From DYJB01 sp963777165 (GTDB lineage: Bacteria > Chloroflexota > Anaerolineae > Anaerolineales > E44-bin32): DNA of 64,000 nucleotides. Below, one piece after another: positions 44,961-54,184 of the stretch (positions are counted from its first letter, which is position 1; each line of letters begins with the position of its first letter). The stretch is taken from assembly GCA_963777165.1 (NCBI GenBank), contig CAVZPO010000009.1, positions 50,824 through 114,823 of the forward strand, given 5' to 3'. A model generated the notes under the pieces. The model was not told where the DNA came from and ran no database searches. It saw nothing but the letters and a program-made list of their open reading frames with translations. Position numbers and translations under genes: made by a program.

Positions 44961-47459
44961 CTAGGAAGGTGCGCCCTGAGATGAGCCGGACACGATCTGG
45001 AATCGGATCTTCAGTTTGGGTCCGAGGCCAAGCACGGCACCATCTTCCAACCTGAAGGGCTGGCCCTTGGGGACGGATTGCCCGTTCACGGTGGTTCCGA
45101 AGGTGCTTTCGTCGTCTTGCACATACCACCGGCCGTCCACAAAGGTAAGGGCGCAGTGATGCCCGGAGACAGCGGAGGTCCGATCCACCGGGATGACACC
45201 GTCATTGTCGGCGGCGCGCCCAATCCGGAATGGTGACTTTCGGATCTCGGCCTGGAATTGAACGATGACCGGCTCCGCCACGCTGACCATGGCCAGAACG
45301 CCGGAGCCTTTGGGCGTCGCGGCCGGTTGGACCGCCGCCGCTGGCGCAGGTGCCGAGGATGGAGGCGGCGGCTGGGCATGGGCCGGTTCCGCAGGTCGCG
45401 GCGGGGCAGGAGCGGCCCTGGGCGCGACAACGGGTCCGGCGGGAGACGGAGCGGGTTCCGCCGGTCGCGGCGGGACAGGCGCGGCCCTGGGCGTTACAAC
45501 GGGTCCGGCGGGAGGCGGAGCGGGCTCCGCCGGTCGCGGCGGGGCAGGCGCGGCCCTGGGCGTTACAACGGGTCCGGCGGGAGGCGGAGCGGGTTCCGCC
45601 GGTCGCGGTGGGGCAGGCGCGGCCCTAGGCGCGACAACCGGTCTGGCGGCGGGGGCGGCGGGTTCCGCCGGTCGCGGCGGTGCGGGCGCGGCCCTGGGCG
45701 CAACAACCGGCCTGGCGGGGGGGGCAGCGGGTTCCACCGGACGAGACGGCCGGCGTGCCTTCTCCGGGAGCGCCAGCTCGACGTTCCTCATGCCCTTGGC
45801 TTTGGGGACGAGGAAGACGACGAGCGCGCCCAAACCGACGACTGCCACGAGTCCCATCCCGCACATGCCCACCACGGCGATGGTGGACCCCTGCAGCGAG
45901 GCGACCAACCGCTCAATAGCGCCTGGGGCTTTGTACGCCACCTTGAGCCCTGCGGACTCGACCAGGATCCGGTCACTCGGGTCCAGCGCTTGCACACGCA
46001 CCACGTATCCGCCGGACTTAACCCCACTCACCGGCACGCGCAGCGCCTCCCCGGCAGGAACGGTGATCTCGGTGTCTCGAATGGGTGCGCCGCCCAAGTC
46101 CTGCTCCAGCCAGAGCCGATACCTGGCAATGCCTTCCAGGTTCTGCACGACAACGGAGATCACGAGATAGGGAGTTCCGGGCGTGGGCCATTCCTGAACG
46201 GCGGCCGTAAGGCTGGGCTCCAAAGGCTCGTAGCGGAACTCCAACGGCTCCGTCTGGCTCAGCACCAGGGCCTGCTCATCCAGAGCGGTGAGAGTCACTG
46301 TGTACTCGCCGTCCGTCACCAGATTGTCCGTCGGGAGCAGAATGGAATCCGTCAACTCTGTCAGTCGCTCTTGATAGACCGAGCGTCCGGTGAGCTTGCT
46401 GACTATGTTGACCTCGAGAGTGCTGATGCGCTCCGGGTTGATGATGTCGAGGTTGAAGCGCACGCCGCCCAGAGTCGATTGGGCCGTGCCGGCAAAGGCG
46501 ACGGTGGGCGGGCGTGCGTAGTTGCGATCGGAGACGAACGACAGGGGCCCGGTGACGACCGTGGCGTCGGGCAACTTGAGGTTCAGTTCGGCCGTCTGTG
46601 GGCCCTCGGAGGGATAGACCACCCACACGGCCTGCCACTGGTTGGCCAGCACACCCACGAGCGTGTCCAGCGCAAAGCTCAGCTCGGAAACGCCCCTCAT
46701 TTCCGAAAGACCTCCGGTGGGTTGGGTGAAGGCCGACAGTTCCTGGTTTGTGATCGTGTACCCGTCGACGCCGACGGCGTACAGCTCGACCTGGTTCTGA
46801 TTGGCGAAGTCCACGACCATCTGCGCCGAGCGCGTGGCGCAGCTGTCCGCACTGGCGGTGATGGCGAACACCGCCCGCCGGCCCGGCGCGCTGGCCAGCT
46901 TGGCGATTGCCTCGTACAGGCTGTCGTTCAGGCAGGCCGGCTTTCTGTACTCTGGCCGCAAGCCCTTGAGCGCCTTGCCCATCTTCTCGCGATCGGGCGT
47001 GAATTCCACCAACGTGGGCGCGCGATCAGAAAAGGGGATCAGAGCGAAGCTGGCGTAGCCGGGTGCGCTCCCCAGGGAACGGGTCAGGCCGTCGCGAAGG
47101 CCAAGGAAATCGGTGAAAGCGCTCCCGGTGCTCATGGTGCCGCTGGTGTCCACGAGCAGCACCACCGACCAATCGGTCTCTAGTTTGCTGAGCTTGCTCG
47201 AGTAAACGTCTCCCCCGAGGCGCAGGGTTGCGTTCTCAATATCCGACTTCATGATCGTGCCGTTGGCGTCCAGAAGGGAGAAGGTGGCCCGCAAGAAGAG
47301 GCCCGGCAGGCCGCCCGTCTGCGGTGTGACGGACTGCGGGGGCTCAACAGCGTGAACTTGGATGGTCGGGCCGCCAGTCTGGGCTTGTGCGGCCGGGGAC
47401 AACCCAAAGCTCGCCAGCCCGACAAGCAACCCGAGGACGATGAAGTGAGATTTCGACAT
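44961..47459 (-). CDS. vWA-TM-Pro/Ala-repeat-FHA protein 1
   Basis: The 832-residue protein has a signal peptide (residues 1-26), a vWA domain with an intact metal site (VVLLVDTSGTMS near residue 100), beta-rich outer domains, one membrane helix near residues 515-545 (VVGMCGMGLVAVVGLGALVVF), then a cytoplasmic Pro/Ala-rich stalk of tandem 23-residue repeats and a C-terminal FHA domain (FRIGRAADND, SGHHCALTF, ESTFGTTVNG). It spans the membrane, with vWA outside and FHA inside, and could pass a signal from surface binding to the phospho-network. It heads the leftward operon. Confidence 0.88.
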   Translation of the reverse strand: MSKSHFIVLGLLVGLASFGLSPAAQAQTGGPTIQVHAVEPPQSVTPQTGGLPGLFLRATFSLLDANGTIMKSDIENATLRLGGDVYSSKLSKLETDWSVVLLVDTSGTMSTGSAFTDFLGLRDGLTRSLGSAPGYASFALIPFSDRAPTLVEFTPDREKMGKALKGLRPEYRKPACLNDSLYEAIAKLASAPGRRAVFAITASADSCATRSAQMVVDFANQNQVELYAVGVDGYTITNQELSAFTQPTGGLSEMRGVSELSFALDTLVGVLANQWQAVWVVYPSEGPQTAELNLKLPDATVVTGPLSFVSDRNYARPPTVAFAGTAQSTLGGVRFNLDIINPERISTLEVNIVSKLTGRSVYQERLTELTDSILLPTDNLVTDGEYTVTLTALDEQALVLSQTEPLEFRYEPLEPSLTAAVQEWPTPGTPYLVISVVVQNLEGIARYRLWLEQDLGGAPIRDTEITVPAGEALRVPVSGVKSGGYVVRVQALDPSDRILVESAGLKVAYKAPGAIERLVASLQGSTIAVVGMCGMGLVAVVGLGALVVFLVPKAKGMRNVELALPEKARRPSRPVEPAAPPARPVVAPRAAPAPPRPAEPAAPAARPVVAPRAAPAPPRPAEPAPPPAGPVVTPRAAPAPPRPAEPAPPPAGPVVTPRAAPVPPRPAEPAPSPAGPVVAPRAAPAPPRPAEPAHAQPPPPSSAPAPAAAVQPAATPKGSGVLAMVSVAEPVIVQFQAEIRKSPFRIGRAADNDGVIPVDRTSAVSGHHCALTFVDGRWYVQDDESTFGTTVNGQSVPKGQPFRLEDGAVLGLGPKLKIRFQIVSGSSQGAPS
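45400..45740 (-). repeat. 69-bp tandem repeat (23-residue Pro/Ala repeat), about five units
   Basis: The unit repeats with a 69-base period (GCGTTACAAC recurs at 45491 and 45560). It encodes variants of PAEPAPPPAGPVVTPRAAP in the FHA protein stalk. The end units are more divergent than the middle ones. Copy number is likely variable among strains. Confidence 0.85.
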
Positions 47460-47669
47460 TGGCGAACCGCTGGCCCCGAGGCCTTCCCGGCTCCTGTGGA
47501 AGGCCCACGAATTGTAGCATAACTATCCGGTTGGGATGTCGTCGTCATCCGTCATCAGGCTCCAGCCCTCTGTCAGGTCCAAGCTGCCGTCTGATGGTCC
47601 AAGGCGCCGCTGCGGGCGAGCCGGCCTGAGGCATAGGCTATACTAGCCGGCTGTCGCGGGGGCCCAACA

Positions 47670-49610
47670 ATGGACCTTGTTCCAGGCCAGATCCTCGGGC
47701 AGTATCGGATCATTCAGAAGATCGGCGAAGGCGGGATGGGGGCCGTCTACACGGCCGAGCAGCCTTCGATCCCGCGCACCGTTGTCATCAAAGTTCTGAG
47801 CGCGGCCTTCTCTGAATTCGCCGACGCGCGAGATCGTTTCCGTCGCGAGCTGGACATGATCACGCGGCTGGAGCATCCACATATCCTCCCCGTCTACGAC
47901 TTCGGCGACGTTGACGGCAACCCCTACATTGTGATGCGCTTCATGACCGGGGGAACACTTCAGGATCGACTGACGCGGTCGACCTTCGGCCGGGGCGAGG
48001 CGATTCGCGTGATGGAACAGGTCGCGCGGGCGCTTGACTTCGCCCACGATCAAGGCATCGTTCACCGTGACCTCAAGCCCGGAAACGTCCTGCTTGACGA
48101 GTCGGGCAATGCCTATTTGGCCGACTTCGGGCTGGCGAAGAGCGTCGGGGGAACGCGAGACCTCACAGCCACGGGCAGCGTGCTCGGTTCACCGGCGTAT
48201 ATGTCCCCCGAGCAGGCCCGCGGCGACAAGCTGGACCGGCGCAGCGATGTCTATTCCTTTGCCGTCTTGATCTACCAGGCCCTGTCTGGCCATCTTCCCT
48301 TCGATGCCGACGACGCCTGGGGGTTCATCACCAAACACATCAGCGAAGCACCCGTCCCAATTCGCCAGTACGCGCCCGACCTTTCGACGGCTGTCGAGGA
48401 CGTGTTGGAGACCGGGCTGGCCAAGGATCGGGAGGCTCGGCCGGAGCGGGCGACGGACTTGATCTCCGACGTGCGCCAGGCGATGTCCGCACCCGCCGGC
48501 GAGCGTCGAGCTACCACCCAGGCGACAACCAGGGCCGGTGCCGCGGCCTCGGCTTCGACCCCCAGCCGAACGCTCATCGACCCGACTCCGTCGGCAGCAG
48601 CCCCGGTTGCGGCCTCGCGCCGCACTCAGCCGGCATGGAGGCTGCCGGTAATCCTGGCGTCCGGTCTGTTCGTTTTGCTGGTGGTCGGGGGAGTGGTGGC
48701 AGGTATTCTGTACCTGGGACGTGACGCCCTTTTCGGCCCGCGGATCTTCTCGTATCCCGCAGGTGACTCGCCGCGCGCCTTATTGCTCACGGGGCAAGGG
48801 TTGTGGGTGGCCAACTTCTACGGCAACAGCGTGATGAAGCTGGCCGCGTCTGGCTGCGGGGTCTCTCAAGACAGTTGCGGAAAAGGTCTCGGGACTTTCA
48901 CCGTGGACGACCTGCCTGTCGCCCTCGCCTTCGATGGCCAGCACCTGTGGGCCGCGAGTTCGCTCAAGCAGAGCCTGTCCATGCTGGATCCGGACACGGG
49001 CCAGGTCGTGGCAAGCTATGCGCTGCCCCACGTCCCTTCTGCTCTGATCTGGGCCAACTCGTTCTTGTGGACGGCCAACGCCATCGCCGGCACGGTTACC
49101 AAGGTTTCCCCCGAGGGTCAGGTCGAATCGGATACACCGGTCGGCAAGGGGCCATTGGCGCTGGCATTCGATGGTTCCTCCCTGTGGACCGCCAACAAGG
49201 AAGGCAAGTCGCTGGTGCGGATGGATCCCGCCACGTCGCAGGTTGCGGAGACCATCGACCTGGAGGGCGAGCCGCTGGCTCTGATCTTCGATGGGCGCTC
49301 GCTGTGGGTCGCCCTCAGCGCCCTCGGTCAGGTTGTCCAGATCGATCCGAAGACGGGTGTGGTCGGCGAGGTCGTTGACACGGGTGCGGATCCATCTGCC
49401 CTGGTCTTCGATGGCGAGTCCCTCTGGGCGGCCGCGCCGAAGGCAGGCAAGGTCCTCCGGATCAGTCCTACCGGGGCGAAAGTCACCCAGACCATCACGG
49501 TGGCGGGCACTCCCATTGCGCTGCAATCCCTTCCATGCGGCAATGGTTGCCTGGATATCTGGACCGCCGACGAGTCCGCCGACACGGTCAGCCGGATACG
49601 GATTCAATGA
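47670..49610 (+). CDS. Membrane Ser/Thr protein kinase with beta-propeller outer domain
   Basis: The N-terminal 275 residues are a complete PknB-type kinase: GEGGMGAVY loop, VIKVL lysine, HRDLKPGN, DFGLAK and SPAYMSPEQ. After a Thr/Ala-rich linker a single membrane helix (ILASGLFVLLVVGGVVAGIL) leads to an outer domain with repeated blocks such as ALAFDGQHLWAAS and LALAFDGSSLWTANKEG, typical of Vgb/NHL beta-propellers. It can sense outside signals and phosphorylate proteins recognised by the three FHA domains of this locus. A TATACT box lies at 47639-47644. Confidence 0.9.
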   Translation: MDLVPGQILGQYRIIQKIGEGGMGAVYTAEQPSIPRTVVIKVLSAAFSEFADARDRFRRELDMITRLEHPHILPVYDFGDVDGNPYIVMRFMTGGTLQDRLTRSTFGRGEAIRVMEQVARALDFAHDQGIVHRDLKPGNVLLDESGNAYLADFGLAKSVGGTRDLTATGSVLGSPAYMSPEQARGDKLDRRSDVYSFAVLIYQALSGHLPFDADDAWGFITKHISEAPVPIRQYAPDLSTAVEDVLETGLAKDREARPERATDLISDVRQAMSAPAGERRATTQATTRAGAAASASTPSRTLIDPTPSAAAPVAASRRTQPAWRLPVILASGLFVLLVVGGVVAGILYLGRDALFGPRIFSYPAGDSPRALLLTGQGLWVANFYGNSVMKLAASGCGVSQDSCGKGLGTFTVDDLPVALAFDGQHLWAASSLKQSLSMLDPDTGQVVASYALPHVPSALIWANSFLWTANAIAGTVTKVSPEGQVESDTPVGKGPLALAFDGSSLWTANKEGKSLVRMDPATSQVAETIDLEGEPLALIFDGRSLWVALSALGQVVQIDPKTGVVGEVVDTGADPSALVFDGESLWAAAPKAGKVLRISPTGAKVTQTITVAGTPIALQSLPCGNGCLDIWTADESADTVSRIRIQ

Positions 49611-49664
49611 AGGGCACAGAATGAGCGCTCGCGCCGGCCCGTCCGTTCGCCTCTTGCCAAGCCG

Positions 49665-51263
49665 ATGACCGAGACCATATCCTTCGACTTCCCCGGCTAC
49701 CGTCTGCAAAGCATGGTCGGCCGCGGGGGCATGGGTCGGGTCTACCGCGCCGAGCAGCTCGCCACGCACCGGACGGTCGCCGTGAAGGTCCTGGATCGCG
49801 GCACCACCGATCCTGCGAAGCTGGCCGCCTTCCGCCGTGAGGCAGCCACGGTGGCCCAGCTGGAACATCCCCACGTCGTCCCGCTCTACGATTACGGCGA
49901 CTACCAAGGGACTCAGTACCTGGTCTTCCGCTTCCTCACCGGCGGAACCGTGGCCGACCGCATAAGAGCGGGCGCCGATCGATATCGACACGGCCCTGCG
50001 GTGGATCGACGACGTCGCCAGCGCCCTGAAGGCGGCTCACCAGCGCGGCATCATCCACCGTGATGTCAAACCCAGCAACCTGCTGCTGGATGAATCCGGC
50101 AACGTCTACCTGGGAGACTTCGGCATCGCCGCGGTCGCGCTCGACCTGGACGGGTCGGCCCAAGGGGGAAGCGCCGCCTATGCCTCCCCCGAGCAGGGGC
50201 GCGGCGGGAGCGCCGATGCTGCGTCCGACGTTTACTCTCTCACGGTCACGGCGTTCGAGATGCTCACAGGCAGCAAACCGTTCCAGGCTGAGACGGCGCT
50301 GGGGATGATGGTCCGGCACATGCATGACCCGGTCCCATCCGCCCGGGCCCTCCAACCCAACCTGCCGCCGGCCGTGGATGCCGTCCTCTCCGCCGGGATG
50401 GCGAAGGACCCGCGGGAACGACCGGCAACGCCCGAGGATTTCGCTCGTCGCCTCCGCCAGGCAATGATCGCAACCCCGTCGGCGACTCTTGCCCCTCCGG
50501 CTGGGCCGGCACCCAGCGTGCGAACCGGACGCCGAATCTCACGCGTCCTCTTGGTGGGCATTGGCGCGGCAGCGGTCCTGCTCTGCATGCTGGGGTTGGG
50601 CGTCTTCGGCGGCGGGTTGGCCGCGATCCTGTCTTCGGCGACCCCCACGTTTGCGGTGAAGCCTTCGCCCACCGCCATCGTCGTCGCCTCCCCAACGGCT
50701 GAGGTGCTGCCGCTGACTGACGACTTCTCCGATCCGGCCAGCGGGTTTGGCCTCACGCAGGAAAGCCGATGGGATGTGTCGAATACGCCGATGGCACTCT
50801 TCGGATCACATCGCTGGCGGGTGGGCTGGAATGGTTCTCGCCGTACGCGGGGCTCGAAGAGCAGGATCTGCAGATCGAGGTTCAGGCCCAGCGCATCGAG
50901 GGCCCGTTGCTGAGCGAGATGGCTGTGGTTTGCCGCTGGCAAGATGAGTTGAACTACGTTGCCGCGGCCTGGCGCAGCGACGGAGAGGTCTCGCTCTGGA
51001 AGAAGACCGATGGTGTCGAGGATCGATGGGTGGAGTGGACCGCCGTGCCAGGCGCGCAGAACGCGGAAGGGGATTCGCACAGCCTGCAGCTGACCTGCCA
51101 GGGATCGGCCATCCGATTCGCCGTGGACGGCAGGGAGGTGGCCGAGGCCGTAGATCCATCCCCGGCAACAGGGACCTTCGCCCTGATGGCCGGCCTCCTG
51201 GAACCGGGGAAGTTGGTCGTTGGGTTCGACAACCTCCGCGTCACTCACCCGAAGGAGGAATGA
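49665..51263 (+). CDS. Second membrane Ser/Thr protein kinase (two frameshifts)
   Basis: Three open frames make one gene. The first gives the kinase N-lobe (GRGGMGRVY, VAVKVL). A shift near 49975 leads to the C-lobe (GIIHRDVKPSNLLLD, GDFGIA, ASPEQGRG), then a membrane helix (LLVGIGAAAVLLCMLGLGVF). A second shift near 50770-50780 leads to an outer beta-sandwich of about 160 residues resembling LamG/DUF1080 domains (FSPYAGLEEQDLQIEVQAQR). All catalytic residues are present. It follows kinase 1 by 54 bases, so the two form a kinase pair with different sensor domains. The breaks may be sequence errors. Confidence 0.72.
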
Positions 51264-51266
51264 CCA

Positions 51267-51286
51267 GGGCCGGGAGTACCCGGCCC
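51267..51286. terminator. Hairpin between convergent kinase and vWA genes
   Basis: A stem of eight pairs (GGGCCGGG and its complement) with a 4-base loop begins three bases after the kinase 2 stop. Confidence 0.6.
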
Positions 51287-51330
51287 CGGATGAGCGTGAG
51301 CGGCACCACCCGTGCCGACATGCGCGTCCG

Positions 51331-52718
51331 CTAGGGGACCGTGTACGACGTGAGTTCCCCCCCGGAACCCGACCCCTCACTGGTGGAGGACGTGTAGCGC
51401 ACGACGCCAACGCCCTTGGCATACCAATAGGTCATGCTCACCGTGACGTTCACGTCTTGCCCCATGCCGGTCATGGAGACGTTCTCGTTTCCTTCGACCC
51501 GCAGAGCCTCGAAGGTTCCGGCCGGGACGGTGACACTCTCGATGCCTGTGGCCGTCCATGTCTCGGAGACCACCATGGTCCAGTCCACGGCGAATCCCTC
51601 TTGAGAGACATGCATCACGACGGTGTAGTTGCTGGGCCAGGAGTAGCCTGGCGCCAGGAGGTCGGCGGCGGGCAGAAAGGCGCCGGAGCTGTCGACCACA
51701 TCCAGGTTGGCAACGTCTCCCAGGCCGGCCGCGGTCAGATTCCCGAAGTCGTACGAGACGATCCCTGCCGAGCTGCAGCTCCAGTGCACGGTCATGCTGA
51801 CTTCGGGCATGGCGATTTCCATCGTGGCTTCAGCCGAAGCATCCGATCCGCTCGCGCCGCTGACACTCCATGTCATCGTGCCATCCGGCGTGGCATAGGA
51901 CCAGCTCGACCCACTCCGCAGCGGCAGATAGGGGTGGTCGCATGCCGTCGTCCCACCGACTGCGGGGGTGGGTGAGCCCGTGGAGTCGTCGGCGGCCTGG
52001 AGATTGACATCGGTTTGGATTTCAGTCAGGGCGCGGCGCAGGGCGGTTGGTTCCGGCGCGTCCTGGTAGGTAGCTCCGGGGATCATGGCCACCATAGCCC
52101 GGACCGCCTCGGCGTCTGCTGGGGTGAGGTCGAACCCGACAACGAAGACCTTCAGTTCCACGCCGGCTCGCTCCGCCTCCTGGCGGATCAACTCGCCGGA
52201 TTCGGGATTGCAGCTGTCCGCGCCGCCGGTGACGACGACGATCGAGTGTGGGCCTCTGGTCGCCGCCACATCGCGGATCGCTGCGATCATCGCCTGGGCC
52301 AAAGGCGAATCCGACTTGGGTCCGGATGCGACGCCGCCCAGGCCCTTCTCGATACTGACCTGGTTGGAGAGTGCCAGAGGGACGACGAGGTCGGTGTCCT
52401 GGCAAACTCCTGACAGGGCGCCCGTGCCGAAGACGCGCAGCCCGGCCGTGAGGCGCGGATCAGCCGTCCGGACGATCTCGGCCAGGACGCCGCGTGCGAT
52501 GCCGATCCTGGTGTCGCCGCCGGAGGACGAGTTGCTCATGCGGGGCGAGGCGTCGAGGATGTATTCGATGGTCGGTTGCGCGCCCCGTCCCAGGCGGCCG
52601 CGAAAGAAGTAGAAGGCGGCCACGGCAACTGCAATGCACAAGCATACCGCAACAATGGCGATGCCAACGACGGCAATGAAACGCCGTCGATCCTTAGGTG
52701 GCGGGGGAGTGACGACAT
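51331..52718 (-). CDS. vWA protein 3, membrane-anchored (one frameshift near the start)
   Basis: The clean frame covers 52641-51331 but starts only at a TTG inside a membrane helix. Adding one C to the five-base run at 52703-52707 joins it to an ATG at 52718-52716 with a GAGGAGG site, giving MSSLPPPPKDRRRFIAVVG and a full membrane helix. The mature part is a vWA domain (EYILDASPRMS, then SIVVVTGGADSCN) followed by a DUF3108-like beta domain. It is the third vWA protein of the locus and converges with the kinase genes. It may bind a surface partner. Confidence 0.72.
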
Positions 52719-52844
52719 ACCGGCGCCCTCCTCGGCGAATGACGAAGTGTATCCCGCCTTCGGATGCGCAGCAAGTCGATCAGCGCCGGTCATCCGAGTC
52801 CGGATCCTTCGCGCTCCTCCCGCACGGGGTCTCCTTGTACCCTT

Positions 52845-53312
52845 GACCGTCTTCGATGCGCATGCCCTTTAGGCGGGTTCCAGGAAGACGCATGAGGGTC
52901 TCCCCGATCTCAGGAGACCCTCCGCGCTGTCTCACAATTCATATTGTCCAGGAGGCGACGGTGGGACCATGGCCCACGCATGGGGGTTTTGCAGGACCCG
53001 ACAGCCGCGAAAAAGAACTCTACTCGCCTCTTGCTGGATTCCGTGTAAGAGTCTGCGACCTCAGTGGTGCCTGGCGGACCCAGACCCTTGACCATCTTCT
53101 GTGGCCAGGCAATGGACAATAACTCGTGTCCACCGCTAAAGAAACGGGCTACTTCCTCGTCGCCCCGAAGTCAAGTAGCCCCACGCGCGATAGCCGATGA
53201 CCCGTACCCAAGGACGCGTTCGGGCTCGACCCGGGATCTCCGCTCACCTCCGCTGCCGCGGCATTCGGACTTGCACAGAACTTGGGAAAGACAACGAAGA
53301 CAGGTCAGGCGT
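52845..53312. repeat. Direct repeat flanking cassette copy 2, left copy
   Basis: This block (inverted repeat, tRNA-Cys remnant, then about 300 bases) matches 56700-57178 in the same orientation. The inverted-repeat and tRNA part also resembles 63655-63830 next to the true tRNA-Cys. No gene is supported inside it. Confidence 0.7.
52953..52999 (-). repeat. tRNA-Cys 3'-half remnant, copy B
   Basis: Forty-seven bases match the 3' half of tRNA-Cys through the anticodon loop, with the T loop altered to CCATGG. The match ends at the same point as in copies A and C. Confidence 0.78.
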
Positions 53313-53372
53313 AGGGGTTTTCACGACCTGGGGTGACCTGGTGGGTGGTGGAGGATGCAGCCAGTTGTGTTG

Positions 53373-53972
53373 TCACTCTCCCATTCGGCGGTCCGAGGGC
53401 TCGCAGTGCGCGTCGATGAGAATGCGCGCCGCCTCCGCCAGATGGGCAGCTGGATTCGTCGGGGCGCCGCCGAACATCCGGGCGGCCATATAGGCTCCAT
53501 CCATCAACAAGAACAGGCCATCGGCCAGAGCCTCCGGCCGGCGGGCACCGGCTTCCTTGCCAAGCTGAAGGAACCGCCCTCGGACGACCTGTTTGTGACT
53601 GAGGGCCACCCGATGGCCCGGATTGTCAACGTCCGGGTATTCCGTAGCGACATTGAGGAACGGGCAGCCAAAACACGCTGGGGCGGTGGCGTAGGCCTGC
53701 AGGCCTTCAAAGAAGGCCACCAGCCTTCCCCCTGGCTGATGAAGCTTTCCCGGTGATCTGCTCGAAGTACCCCCAGAACTCCTCGTCGCTGTTCTGTCAA
53801 GAACGCGAACGATCAGGTCGTCTTTGGAAGGATAGTGGCGGTACAGCGTCATCTTGCCGATGCCCGACTCCTCCGCGAGCGTGTCGACGCCGACAGCCCG
53901 ATACCCCTGCTGATAGAAGAGGCGAGAAGCAACCTCGAAGAGTCTGTCCTTGGGGGCCTGTTGGGGCTTCAT
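53373..53972 (-). CDS. TetR family regulator, copy 2 (locally shifted segment)
   Basis: The ATG at 53972 gives the same N-terminus as copy 1 (TLAEESGIGKMTLYRH) and the same C-terminus. Between about 53735 and 53800 the copy has two extra bases at one site and one at another, so a stretch of about 25 residues is read in a wrong frame (RTATRSSGGTSSRSPGKLHQ) before the frame is restored. This segment joins the DNA-binding and ligand domains. The protein may be impaired, or the bases may be errors. It is divergent from the reductase gene as in copy 1. Confidence 0.78.
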   Translation of the reverse strand: MKPQQAPKDRLFEVASRLFYQQGYRAVGVDTLAEESGIGKMTLYRHYPSKDDLIVRVLDRTATRSSGGTSSRSPGKLHQPGGRLVAFFEGLQAYATAPACFGCPFLNVATEYPDVDNPGHRVALSHKQVVRGRFLQLGKEAGARRPEALADGLFLLMDGAYMAARMFGGAPTNPAAHLAEAARILIDAHCEPSDRRMGE

Positions 53973-53985
53973 GAGTGATTGCCTC

Positions 53986-54042
53986 TTGACACGATACAGG
54001 TCTGTATTGTAGAATGCCGGACAACGATACTGACCTGTATCG
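53986..54042 (+). promoter_or_regulatory. Promoter with two TetR operators, copy 2
   Basis: TTGACA (53986-53991) and TAGAAT (54010-54015) with the same pair of CGATAC-N6-GTATCG-type operators at 53992-54009 and 54025-54042 as in copy 1. The operators are unchanged between copies. Confidence 0.75.
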
Positions 54043-54184
54043 TATCCTGTTTCCGGGCAGTGCGCAAGAGGTTCGAGCGGCTGGCCGCCAGACGCCAGGA
54101 GCGGGATGCCAGTGCCACCTGGGGCGGGTAGCCTTCGAGGCAAGTCCGCTGGCCAGGACCGATGGAGGCCAGTGGAGGCGATCT

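Noticed and set aside
45400..45740. CRISPR array
   Set aside because: The 69-base repeats are contiguous, lie in a coding frame and have no unique spacers; no cas genes are present.
45258..47183. 641-residue plus-strand open frame with Arg/Gly repeats
   Set aside because: It is the reverse reading of the Pro/Ala repeat and vWA regions of the minus-strand FHA protein.
49970..50780. Programmed frameshifting in kinase 2
   Set aside because: No slippery heptamer or downstream pseudoknot was seen, and similar shifts occur in unrelated genes, so error or decay is simpler.
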